From the NCBI GenBank assembly GCA_031291415.1, contig JARLJB010000182.1, positions 39,895-103,894 of the forward strand: DNA of 64,000 nt, read 5' to 3'. The translations under genes were made by a program, and so were the position numbers. Under the pieces are notes generated by a model. That model saw nothing but the letters and a program-made list of their open reading frames with translations. It was not told the DNA's origin and searched no databases. Position 1 is the stretch's first letter, and each line of letters starts with the position of its first letter. Shown one piece after another: positions 46,887-55,212 of this stretch. The stretch is from Telmatospirillum sp. (GTDB taxonomy: Bacteria; Pseudomonadota; Alphaproteobacteria; Rhodospirillales; Magnetospirillaceae).

Positions 46887-47856
46887 GGGGTGTCTGGCGC
46901 CCTCGTCCGGGTGGTCGGGGACGCCAGTCGACACTGCCCGTTTGCGCCTGCGTCGCCTCAGCATGGACGATGCCGATGCGGTGGCGCGTCTGCTCGACGA
47001 CTGGGACGTCGTGCGCAATACCTCGAACATTCCCTTTCCTTATGACCGCGAGATGGCCATCGAGTTCGTCGCCAAGGTGGAGAGCGAAAGCGCTACCGGC
47101 CGGGCCGTTGTGTTTGCCGTCGAAGACAGGCTGAGCCACCAGCTTATCGGTTGCGTCGGCAGTTCGATCGAGCAGGGTCGTGCCGAAGTGGGCTATTGGT
47201 TCGGTCGCGCGGCCTGGGGGCGGGGTTATGCCAGCGAAGCACTGCTGCGGTTTCTGAGACTGTTGTTCGAGGTCAACGATATCGGGTCGGCCTGGGCCTC
47301 CGTCCTGCCGGAAAACCGGGCGTCCCGTCGTGTTCTCGACAAGGCCGGGTTCGTCGTCCAGGAGCGTCGACGGGTCGAGTTGCCGGCCCGTGGCGTCAGC
47401 GCCGATCTGGACTTCCTGGTGCTTGAGCGGGCGGATTGGCTGGCGGCGCGTAATCGGCGGCCGATGTTGCTGGTGGCCGCCGCCGCCCTGATCGATGTCG
47501 ACGGACGGGTGCTGCTGGCCCAGCGTCCGCCGGGGAAGTCCATGGCCGGGCAATGGGAGTTTCCCGGCGGCAAGCTGAACCCGGGAGAAACTCCCGAGGC
47601 CGCTCTGGTCAGGGAGTTGGACGAAGAGCTCGGCATCGACGTCTCCGAGGCCTGCCTGGCGCCGCTGGGCTTCGCCTCGCACGACTACGACAGTTTTCAC
47701 CTGTTGATGCCGCTCTTCGCCTGTCGTCGCTGGCTGGGCAACCCCAGCCCTCGCGAAGGCCAGAAGCTGGCCTGGGCATTTCCGCCGCAATTCGCCGGTT
47801 ATCCAATGCCGCCGGCCGATCTGCCGCTGGTCGCCATCCTAAGGGACTGGCTTTAA
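46867..47856 (+). CDS. Fused GNAT acetyltransferase - MutT Nudix hydrolase
   Basis: 329 residues in one uninterrupted frame. The N-terminal half (about 20-185) is a RimJ/RimL-type GNAT domain (TARLRLRRLSMDDADAVARL, VGYWFGRAAWGRGYASEALL, NRASRRVLDKAGF). The C-terminal half (about 195-329) is MutT-like, with the Nudix box GGKLNPGETPEAALVRELDE continuing ELG (from about residue 235), expected to remove oxidised dGTP. In relatives the two are usually separate neighbours after argJ. ATG 46867 overlaps argJ; the real start could be slightly downstream. Confidence 0.87.
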   Translation: MVPIAPEGCLAPSSGWSGTPVDTARLRLRRLSMDDADAVARLLDDWDVVRNTSNIPFPYDREMAIEFVAKVESESATGRAVVFAVEDRLSHQLIGCVGSSIEQGRAEVGYWFGRAAWGRGYASEALLRFLRLLFEVNDIGSAWASVLPENRASRRVLDKAGFVVQERRRVELPARGVSADLDFLVLERADWLAARNRRPMLLVAAAALIDVDGRVLLAQRPPGKSMAGQWEFPGGKLNPGETPEAALVRELDEELGIDVSEACLAPLGFASHDYDSFHLLMPLFACRRWLGNPSPREGQKLAWAFPPQFAGYPMPPADLPLVAILRDWL

Positions 47857-47972
47857 CTCACCAATGCCTGCCGGCCCTTCTGGCTGATGGCAAGGCTCTG
47901 TTATAGATTGGACTTGTCGCCAGCGGTGGACAGTCGGGCCTGCCCGCGCCCGCTGGGTCAGCGGAGGTGAAT

Positions 47973-48728
47973 ATGGTCGATGAAGTCAGTGCGGCTCTTG
48001 TCATTATCGGCAATGAGGTTCTGTCCGGGCGAACCCAGGACATCAATGTCCAATATATCGCCAAGGGATTGGGAGAGATCGGCGTCCGGCTCAAGGAAGT
48101 CCGCGTCGTTGAAGATGACGAAGCGGCGATCATCAAGGCGGTCAATGAGTTGCGTGCCGCTTACACCTATATTTTTACCACCGGAGGCATCGGTCCGACG
48201 CACGACGACATCACCTCGGAGTGCATTGCCAAGGCGTTCGGCGTGCCGCTGCTGCGCGATCCGCGCGCCGTTGAAAGGCTTCTCCGCCAGATCAAGCCGG
48301 AAAACCTTAACGAGGCGCGTCTGCGCATGGCCAACATCCCCGAGGGCGCCGATCTGATCGATAACCCGGTCAGTCATGCCCCTGGATTCAAGATCGGCAA
48401 TGTCCATGTGATGGCCGGGGTTCCCAAGATCATGCAGGCGATGTTCGACGGGATTCGCGGTTCCTTGAAAGGCGGACGTCCTCTTGTTTCGATGAACGTC
48501 ACCATCCACATGGGAGAAGGTGCAATCGCCGACGGTTTGCGGCAGATCCAAGATGATCACGCCGATGTTGAAATCGGCAGCTATCCCTTCAGTCGCGATG
48601 GCCAATATGGAACCATTATCGTAACCCGGGGGGCTGACCCGACGACGGTTTCCACCGTATCGCGTCTGGTTGCCACCATGGCCGAGAGCGTCGGCGCCCG
48701 TATTGAAATGGACAGCGAATCGGCTTGA
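47973..48728 (+). CDS. CinA/MoaB-like molybdopterin-binding domain protein
   Basis: 251 residues from ATG 47973, with GGAGG five bases upstream. The N-terminal ~170 residues form the MoCF_biosynth fold (ALVIIGNEVLSGRTQDIN, FTTGGIGPTHDDITSECIAKAFG), shared by CinA, MoaB and MogA. The amidase domain of full-length CinA is absent, so this is the short competence/damage-inducible A-like version common in Alphaproteobacteria. Exact function is unsettled: nucleotide-repair hydrolase or pterin binding are the candidates. Confidence 0.87.
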   Translation: MVDEVSAALVIIGNEVLSGRTQDINVQYIAKGLGEIGVRLKEVRVVEDDEAAIIKAVNELRAAYTYIFTTGGIGPTHDDITSECIAKAFGVPLLRDPRAVERLLRQIKPENLNEARLRMANIPEGADLIDNPVSHAPGFKIGNVHVMAGVPKIMQAMFDGIRGSLKGGRPLVSMNVTIHMGEGAIADGLRQIQDDHADVEIGSYPFSRDGQYGTIIVTRGADPTTVSTVSRLVATMAESVGARIEMDSESA

Positions 48729-48750
48729 GTGAGGCAAGGCGCCGCCCTGG

Positions 48751-49008
48751 ATGGTGATGATGAAGCTCTTGCGCCATGAACGGGTCGCCGTCATGTTCCT
48801 CATCCGCCATCTGCTGGTCGGCGTCGTCGGTGCCCTGCTGTTCGGCGGGTTGGTTCTGTTGCTCGATATCGCACATCTGCGCAGTCTTGCCGCCCAGTCG
48901 CAGGACGGCGTGCTGACCCTGGCGCTGTTCTTCTTCGGCCTGACCATTACTTTCGGCAGCGTCGCCATGGGGATCGGCATTATGAGTCTTGCGCAGGACG
49001 ACAACTGA
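48751..49008 (+). CDS. Small inner-membrane protein, two helices
   Basis: 85 residues. A basic start (MKLLRHERVAVM) is followed by two hydrophobic segments (about 19-40 and 55-78: LLVGVVGALLFGGLVLLLDI, VLTLALFFFGLTITFGSVAMG) and a short acidic tail. No family identified. ATGs at 48751, 48757 and 48760 are all possible. It sits 22 bp after the CinA-like gene, likely co-transcribed, and before tRNA-Leu. Confidence 0.7.
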   Translation: MVMMKLLRHERVAVMFLIRHLLVGVVGALLFGGLVLLLDIAHLRSLAAQSQDGVLTLALFFFGLTITFGSVAMGIGIMSLAQDDN

Positions 49009-49078
49009 GCCCCGCTCTTGCGATGCCGGGCGCGGCAGGATAACGTCTTGCCGCTTTCCGACAGTGTTTGGCGCAATT

Positions 49079-49163
49079 GGGGGCGTGGCGAAATCGGTAA
49101 ACGCAAGCGACTTAAAATCGCTCGGCTTTGGCCTTACGGGTTCAAGTCCCGTCGCCCCCACCA
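49079..49163 (+). tRNA. tRNA-Leu (anticodon UAA)
   Basis: 85 nt including encoded CCA. The acceptor stem pairs GGGGGCG (49079-49085) with CGCCCCC (49153-49159); the anticodon loop CTTAAAA gives UAA; a long variable arm (class II) and the T-arm GGTTCAAGTCC are present. It decodes UUA/UUG leucine codons. Confidence 0.97.
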
Positions 49164-49309
49164 GCGTCGATCCGGCGTGCCATGTCCGCCGTTTGCAAGT
49201 GGTCAGGGCGAAATCATCCGACATAATTCTTTTTCACAGTCGCAATAAAAGCCAGAGACGGATCGTCATTTCTTTCAGACGAGGACATTCCTTAGGAAAG
49301 ATGTGAGCC

Positions 49310-49669
49310 ATGACGATGAAACGTGTCGCGCTGCATGCCGGACATGTCGTGTTGGGCCTTGCTGCAGTTGTACTTTTTGCCGCTGTGTTCGGCTGGGTGG
49401 TGATGACGGCATGGAACGCGGCCATTCCGGACCTTCTGCACCTTCCGGTTCTCGGCTATGAACAGGCGGTGGCCGTGCTGATTCTGATCCGAATCCTGAC
49501 GGGACGGTTTACCCACGGTGCTGGGCGCTGCGGCATTGGGCGCCGCCGTTGGCACCGGGACACCGCCGCGGACGGTGCGGCGTTCTACACCGCCTGGTGG
49601 GACGCCGAAGGTGCCGACGCCTTCAAGGATTATGTCGCCCGTCAGACGGGTGACGCGGGGCGGGCGTGA
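49310..49669 (+). CDS. Membrane protein coupled to ECF sigma factor
   Basis: 119 residues. Two hydrophobic stretches (VVLGLAAVVLFAAVFGWVVM and YEQAVAVLILIRIL) flank a short AWNAAIPDLLHLPVLG segment, and a cytoplasmic His/Arg-rich tail ends WWDAEGADAFKDYVARQ. This matches a small-membrane-protein type often found directly before ECF sigma factor genes. ATG 49310 follows AGGAAAG. The stop overlaps the sigma-factor GTG (GTGA), implying strict co-translation. It could sense an envelope signal or hold the sigma factor, but no classical anti-sigma domain is visible. Confidence 0.72.
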   Translation: MTMKRVALHAGHVVLGLAAVVLFAAVFGWVVMTAWNAAIPDLLHLPVLGYEQAVAVLILIRILTGRFTHGAGRCGIGRRRWHRDTAADGAAFYTAWWDAEGADAFKDYVARQTGDAGRA

Positions 49670-50238
49670 TCCCCCGTTCCTCCGCTGACCTGGCGCCCTT
49701 TGGTCTTACGTCGGCCGATGTCGACCAGGGGCGCGAGCGGTTGGCCCAGGCATTGTCGCGTGATCGCCACCGCCTGACGCACTTCGTCAAAGGCCGGCTG
49801 TTCGCCGCCTCCGAGGTCGATGCTGAGGACGTGGTGTCTGATCTGGTCTTGCGATTGTTCGAACGGGCCGACCTTCTGGCCCAGGTGGAAAATGTGACAG
49901 CCTATTTGTTCCGGGCGCTGGGCAACGCCATGACCGACGTGTTTCGGCGCCGTCGCGACATGGAAGAACTCTCCCTCGACCATGCAGACCCGGCCGCCAC
50001 ACCCGATATCGTTCTCGAAACGACGCAGTTGCGTTCGGGGCTGAGCGACGCGCTGGACCGCCTTTCTGAAGCGGAGCGGGCAGTCTGGGTGGCCGTCGAA
50101 CTGGAAGGGTGGACCTTTCGCGAATTGGCGGAACGGTGGGATGAACCCATCGGGACGCTGCTGTCGCGCAAGAATCGGGCGACCAAGACTCTGCGCAAGG
50201 CCCTGGCCGCCGACGGCTGGGGAAAATCTCTCGAATAG
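49666..50238 (+). CDS. RNA polymerase sigma factor, ECF type
   Basis: 190 residues. Region 2 is recognisable as DAEDVVSDLVLRLFERADLL and TAYLFRALGNAMTDVFRRRR; region 4 as LSEAERAVWVAVELEGWTFRELAERWDEPIGTLLSRK (written in parts: LSEAERAVWVAVE, then FRELAERW, then GTLLSRK). It directs RNA polymerase to a small regulon. The start is GTG 49666, overlapping the upstream membrane-protein gene. The target promoters cannot be deduced here. Confidence 0.88.
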   Translation: MIPRSSADLAPFGLTSADVDQGRERLAQALSRDRHRLTHFVKGRLFAASEVDAEDVVSDLVLRLFERADLLAQVENVTAYLFRALGNAMTDVFRRRRDMEELSLDHADPAATPDIVLETTQLRSGLSDALDRLSEAERAVWVAVELEGWTFRELAERWDEPIGTLLSRKNRATKTLRKALAADGWGKSLE

Positions 50239-50252
50239 GGAATCGTATTTGT

Positions 50253-50618
50253 ATGAGGCCGATGACCATCAGGATTTTGACAATGACGGCCAGGCTTGCC
50301 GGTCTGCTCGCTCTTGGGCTTGGCGCCGCCTTTTGGGCTGGCTACGACATACCACTGCATGTCCATATGGCGTGTGGTGGCCTGCTCGTGCTGTCTTTGT
50401 GGGGGCTGGCGGCGCTTCTGGGCAGGCGGAAACCCCTGCCTTCCCTGTTGGCCGGGGCTTGGGGTGTCCTGGTACCCTTGGCCGGGGTGATGCAAGAGCA
50501 CCTGTTCCTGGGAGAGGGGCAATGGGTCCTGCAGGTCTGCCATCTGGGCCTCGGCCTCGGTGCGATCGCTCTTGCCGAACGACTGGCGAAAGACCTCAAA
50601 AAAAGTGCGACGTCATGA
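50253..50618 (+). CDS. Small membrane protein, four helices
   Basis: 121 residues, largely hydrophobic with four predicted helices (LAGLLALGLGAAFWAGYDI; HMACGGLLVLSLWGLAALLG; LAGAWGVLVPLAGVM; VLQVCHLGLGLGAIALAERL). His residues (LHVHMACGG, QVCHLGLG) in the helices recall small haem- or metal-binding membrane proteins, but this is weak. It lies 14 bp behind the sigma factor, so it probably belongs to the same operon. Starts at 50253, 50262 or 50283 are all possible. Confidence 0.68.
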   Translation: MRPMTIRILTMTARLAGLLALGLGAAFWAGYDIPLHVHMACGGLLVLSLWGLAALLGRRKPLPSLLAGAWGVLVPLAGVMQEHLFLGEGQWVLQVCHLGLGLGAIALAERLAKDLKKSATS

Positions 50619-50745
50619 AATATTCTGTTACCAACCATGTCGAAGGCGGTCATAGACAAGACAAGATCCCAGGGTAGCTTGGCCAACCTCGCGGACAGGG
50701 GCGTTCCCGCGGGCCAACGGCGATCAAGACGATGAACGGTGTGTG

Positions 50746-52074
50746 ATGAACGATGTGCAGGGCAAAGACGTCCCTCCGGGAAATGCCGGTTGGCAGCAGA
50801 GATCCTTGGCGAAGAGCCGGGCGCGTTGGCGCCGTGTCATTTGGGGTGTTCTGATCGCGGCATTGATGGGGACGATCACGTGGGTGAGCGTCCGGCCACC
50901 GGCTGCGCCTCCAAGCCGGCCCGGCCGTTTCGGCGCAAGTGCCGGCCCGATGCCCGTCGTGGCGGCCGTCGCCGAAAAGGGCGACATCTCCATAACGCTT
51001 GGCGCTCTGGGAACGGTGATACCCCTGGCGACCGTCACGGTGAAGACGCAGATCGCCGGGCAGTTGACCGATGTCGCTTATCGGGAAGGCCAAGTGGTTC
51101 GCGCCGGCGACTTTCTCGCACAGATCGATCCCCGTCCCTATCAACTGTCCTTGGCCCAATACAGCGGACAATTACAACGCGATCAGGCGCTGCTGAGAGC
51201 GGCCGAAGTCGATTTCGCCCGTTACAAGACGCTGCTGGCCCAGGATTCCATCGCCCGGCAGACGGTGGATACCCAGGAAGCCCTGGTGCAGCAATATCGT
51301 GGCACGGTCGAGACCGATCAGGCCCAGGTCAATAACGCCAAACTCAACCTCGTCTATTGTCATATCGTGGCGCCGGTCGGCGGTCGCGTCGGCCTTCGCC
51401 AGGTCGATCCCGGCAATTATGTGCAGACCAGCGATACCAACGGCATCGTGGTGATTACGCAGATGCAGCCGATCACCGTCGTGTTTACCTTGCCGGAAGA
51501 CAATCTGCCGGCGGTGATGAAACGTCTGCATGAGGGGGCGACGCTCGGCGTCGCCGCCTTTGATCGAAGCCAGTCGACGCAATTGGCCAGTGGCCGGTTG
51601 ATGACCGTCGACAACCAGATCGACACGACGACCGGAACGATCAAGCTCAAGGCGCAATTCGACAATCGCGACGAAGCACTGTTTCCCAACCAGTTCGTCA
51701 ATACCCGGCTCCTGGTCGATACGCTGAAGGATGCCACGGTGATTCCATCCGCCGCGGTTCAGCGGGGCGCACCGGGAACCTACGTTTATGTCGTCAAGGA
51801 CGATAACACCGTCACCGTTCGTCCGATCAAACTGGGACCGGCGTCCGGCGAGAAGGTTGCCATTCTGTCGGGCATCGAGATCGGCGAGAAGGTGGTGGTC
51901 GATGGCGGCGACAAGTTGCGCGAAGGCGCATCGGTGACGCTGCCGACGGCGAAGGATCAAACCGGCGCCGCCGGCAACGGTGGCGGAACGCCGGCACCGG
52001 CTGCGGCCGACGCCCATCCGCGAAAGACCGAAGGCGAGGCTGACACCCAGCATCGTCGCCGCAAGGACCAGTAA
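50746..52074 (+). CDS. mdtA: RND efflux periplasmic adaptor (MdtA-like)
   Basis: 442 residues from ATG 50746 (GTG 50743 also possible). One N-terminal membrane anchor (WRRVIWGVLIAALMGTITWV), then the adaptor architecture: biotinyl-lipoyl half-motifs around VKTQIAGQLTDVAYREGQVV and VYCHIVAPVGGRVGLRQVDPG, an alpha-hairpin between them, and beta-barrel/MP domains. It bridges the two RND pumps and the outer-membrane channel. The C-terminus is Pro/Ala- and charged-residue-rich. First gene of a four-gene operon; 39 bp to the first pump. Confidence 0.92.
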   Translation: MNDVQGKDVPPGNAGWQQRSLAKSRARWRRVIWGVLIAALMGTITWVSVRPPAAPPSRPGRFGASAGPMPVVAAVAEKGDISITLGALGTVIPLATVTVKTQIAGQLTDVAYREGQVVRAGDFLAQIDPRPYQLSLAQYSGQLQRDQALLRAAEVDFARYKTLLAQDSIARQTVDTQEALVQQYRGTVETDQAQVNNAKLNLVYCHIVAPVGGRVGLRQVDPGNYVQTSDTNGIVVITQMQPITVVFTLPEDNLPAVMKRLHEGATLGVAAFDRSQSTQLASGRLMTVDNQIDTTTGTIKLKAQFDNRDEALFPNQFVNTRLLVDTLKDATVIPSAAVQRGAPGTYVYVVKDDNTVTVRPIKLGPASGEKVAILSGIEIGEKVVVDGGDKLREGASVTLPTAKDQTGAAGNGGGTPAPAAADAHPRKTEGEADTQHRRRKDQ

Positions 52075-52113
52075 GGCGGTTCCGCCGGTTCGGATCCTTA
52101 AGGAAATTTATCG

Positions 52114-55100
52114 ATGAGTCCTTCGCGCCCCTTCATCCTGCGTCCGGTCGCCACCTCCTTGCTGATGGTGGCAATCCTGCTGGTCGGTTTGGTCGCCTTC
52201 AAGTTTTTGCCGATTTCGGCATTGCCCGAGGTCGACTATCCGACCATCCAGGTGCAGACGTTTTATCCGGGGGCGAGCCCGGAAGTGATGACCTCGGCGG
52301 TCACCGCGCCGCTTGAACGTCAATTCGGGCAGATGCCCAGCCTCAATCAGATGTCGTCGTCCAGTTCGGCCGGGGCGTCGGTCATCACCTTGCAGTTCGG
52401 ACTCAACCTGAGCCTCGACGTCGCCGAACAGGAGGTCCAGGCGGCGATCAATGCGGCGGGCAATCTGCTGCCCTCGGATCTTCCGGCACCGCCCATTTAT
52501 GCCAAGGTCAATCCGGCCGATGCACCGATTCTCACTCTGGCGGTGACCTCGAAAACCATGCCGCTGACGCAGGTCGAGGACCTGACCGACACTCGCCTGG
52601 CGCAGAAAATCTCACAATTGCCGGGTGTCGGTTTGGTCAGTATCAGCGGCGGTCAGCGGCCGGCCGTCCGCATTCAGGCCAATCCGCAGGCGCTCGCCGC
52701 TTACGGTCTCAATATCGACGACTTGCGGACCACTATCAGCACCGCCAACGTCAACACTCCCAAGGGCAACTTCGACGGACCAAGCCGGGCCTACACGATC
52801 AACGCCAATGACCAGTTGAAGAGCGCCGACGAGTACAACCACATCGTCGTTGCCTACAAGAACGGCGCCCCCGTCCTGCTGTCGGACGTCGCCAAGGTGG
52901 TCGCCGGCGCCGAAAACAACAAGCTGGGCGCCTGGATGAACAGCAGCCCGGCGGTCATCGTCAATATCCAGCGGCAGCCCGGCGCCAACGTGATCGAGGT
53001 GGCCGATGCGATCACCGCGTTGTTGCCCAGTCTGAAGGCGGCCATGCCGTCGGCCGTCGATGTTGCCGTTTTGACCGATCGCACCAACACCATTCGGGCT
53101 TCGGTCGTCGATGTGGAATTCGAACTCGGTCTGTCCGTGGTCCTGGTGGTTCTGGTCATCTTCCTGTTTCTGCGCAATATCCCAGCCACCATCATCCCCA
53201 GCCTGTCCGTGCCGTTGTCGCTGATCGGCACCTTTGGCGTGATGTATGTGGCCGGATTTTCGGTGAACAACCTGTCGCTGATGGCGTTGACCGTGGCGAC
53301 CGGCTTCGTCGTCGATGACGCCATCGTGATGATCGAAAACATCGCGCGTTACATCGAACAAGGGGATTCGCCGCTGCAGGCGGCGTTGAAGGGGTCCGAA
53401 GAGATCGGCTTCACGATCGTGTCGCTGACCATCTCGCTGATCGCCGTGTTGATCCCGTTGTTGTTCATGGGCGACGTGGTCGGCCGCCTGTTCCGCGAAT
53501 TCGCCATTACGCTCGCGGTGACCATCCTGATTTCCGCGGTGGTGTCGTTGACGTTGGTTCCCATGCTGTGCGCCAAACTGTTGCGCCATCGCCCGCCGGA
53601 AGCGGAGACAGCGGCCAACCGCTGGGCGCAACGCTGGTTCGACGGATTGATCGGCGGTTACGGCCGCTGGCTGAACTGGGTGCTCGACCACGCGCGCCTG
53701 ACCTTGCTGGTGGCGGTCGGCACGGTTGGTCTGACGGCGTTGCTCTATGTAGTGATTCCCAAAGGTTTTTTCCCCGTCCAGGATACCGGGCTGATCCAGG
53801 GTATTTCGGAGGCCGGCCAGTCGGTGTCCTACGCCGCCATGGCCGAGCGGCAGCAGGCCTTGGCCAGCGCTGTTCTCAAGGATCCCGACGTGGAAAGTCT
53901 GTCGTCCTTCATCGGCGTCGACGGCACCAACAACACGCTCAACAATGGCCGCGTTCTCATCAATCTCAAACCCAGGAACCAGCGCAAGGCCACCGCCAGC
54001 GAGGTGATTCGCCGACTGCAGCAGGAGACGGCCGATGTTGCCGGGATCACTCTTTACATGCAGCCGGTGCAGGATCTGACCATCGACGCCAACGTAAGCC
54101 GCTCGCAATACCAGTTCGTGCTCGAGGACGCCAATCCCGACGAGTTGGCGCTCTGGGCGCCCAAGTTGATCGAACGTCTGTCCCGTCAACCGGAGTTGGC
54201 TGATGTCGCCGGCAATGCCCAGAATCAGGGGTTGTCGGCCTATATCGAGATCGACCGTGACACGGCGGGGCGTTTCGGCATCACTCCGGCGACCGTCGAC
54301 AACGCGCTCTATGATGCGTTCGGCCAACGGATCGTTTCGACGATCTTCACGCAGTCGAACCAGTACCGCGTGATTCTCGAGGCCGATCCGCAGGTGCAAT
54401 CGACGCTGAAGTCGCTCTCGTCTCTTTATCTGCCTTCGTCGTCCGGTGGCCAAGTGCCTCTCTCGGCCATCGTTTCGGTTATCGAACAGACCGTTCCGTT
54501 ACAGATCAATCATCTGGGTCAGTTCCCGGCCACCAGCATATCTTTCAACCTGGCGCCGGGCGCCTCGCTCGGCGAAGCGGTCGAGGCGATCGGTCAGGCC
54601 GAACAGGACATCGGGTTGCCGCCCAGCGTGATGACGGCTTATCAGGGCGCCGCCCTGGCCTTTCGGTCCTCGCTTTCCAATGAGGTGTTCCTCATCCTGG
54701 CGGCGCTGGTCACCATGTACATCGTGCTGGGTGTCCTTTACGAGAGCTTCATCCATCCCGTCACCATTCTGTCGACGCTGCCAGCGGCCGGTATCGGCGC
54801 CCTGCTGGCCCTGATCGTCGCCAAAAGCGACCTTGGGGTCATCGGCATCATCGGCATCATCTTGCTGATGGGGATCGTCAAGAAGAACGGCATCATGATG
54901 GTGGACTTCGCTTTGGAAGCGGAACGTCACCAGGGCAAGTCGCCCAGGGAGGCGATCCACCAGGCCTGCCTGCTGCGGTTCCGTCCCATCCTGATGACTA
55001 CCATGGCCGCGCTGCTGGGCGCTCTTCCGCTGATGATCGGCACCGGCACCGGATCGGAACTGCGCCATCCTCTGGGCATTTCGATCGTCGGCGGCCTGAT

Positions 55101-55212
55101 CGTCAGCCAGTTTCTGACGCTGTTCACCACGCCGGTCATCTATCTGGCCTTCGATAAAGTGGCCCGTCGTTTCCAGCGTCCGGCCGAGGACACGAAGAGC
55201 GAGACGCCATGA
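52114..55212 (+). CDS. mdtB: RND efflux pump subunit (MdtB-like)
   Basis: 1032 residues with twelve helices and two large periplasmic loops, the standard RND layout. Proton-driven export of drugs, bile-salt-like or other amphiphilic compounds. [17 protein letters not shown] in helix 4 carries the proton-relay acidic pair, and [18 protein letters not shown] is the helix 10-11 motif. It is followed, with a 4-bp ATGA overlap, by a second pump gene, as in mdtBC where a B2C-type heterotrimer forms. Confidence 0.94.
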   Translation: MSPSRPFILRPVATSLLMVAILLVGLVAFKFLPISALPEVDYPTIQVQTFYPGASPEVMTSAVTAPLERQFGQMPSLNQMSSSSSAGASVITLQFGLNLSLDVAEQEVQAAINAAGNLLPSDLPAPPIYAKVNPADAPILTLAVTSKTMPLTQVEDLTDTRLAQKISQLPGVGLVSISGGQRPAVRIQANPQALAAYGLNIDDLRTTISTANVNTPKGNFDGPSRAYTINANDQLKSADEYNHIVVAYKNGAPVLLSDVAKVVAGAENNKLGAWMNSSPAVIVNIQRQPGANVIEVADAITALLPSLKAAMPSAVDVAVLTDRTNTIRASVVDVEFELGLSVVLVVLVIFLFLRNIPATIIPSLSVPLSLIGTFGVMYVAGFSVNNLSLMALTVATGFVVDDAIVMIENIARYIEQGDSPLQAALKGSEEIGFTIVSLTISLIAVLIPLLFMGDVVGRLFREFAITLAVTILISAVVSLTLVPMLCAKLLRHRPPEAETAANRWAQRWFDGLIGGYGRWLNWVLDHARLTLLVAVGTVGLTALLYVVIPKGFFPVQDTGLIQGISEAGQSVSYAAMAERQQALASAVLKDPDVESLSSFIGVDGTNNTLNNGRVLINLKPRNQRKATASEVIRRLQQETADVAGITLYMQPVQDLTIDANVSRSQYQFVLEDANPDELALWAPKLIERLSRQPELADVAGNAQNQGLSAYIEIDRDTAGRFGITPATVDNALYDAFGQRIVSTIFTQSNQYRVILEADPQVQSTLKSLSSLYLPSSSGGQVPLSAIVSVIEQTVPLQINHLGQFPATSISFNLAPGASLGEAVEAIGQAEQDIGLPPSVMTAYQGAALAFRSSLSNEVFLILAALVTMYIVLGVLYESFIHPVTILSTLPAAGIGALLALIVAKSDLGVIGIIGIILLMGIVKKNGIMMVDFALEAERHQGKSPREAIHQACLLRFRPILMTTMAALLGALPLMIGTGTGSELRHPLGISIVGGLIVSQFLTLFTTPVIYLAFDKVARRFQRPAEDTKSETP

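Noticed and set aside
49310..49669. Classical anti-sigma factor
   Set aside because: No zinc-binding HxxxCxxC or other anti-sigma domain is visible; it is only a membrane partner candidate.
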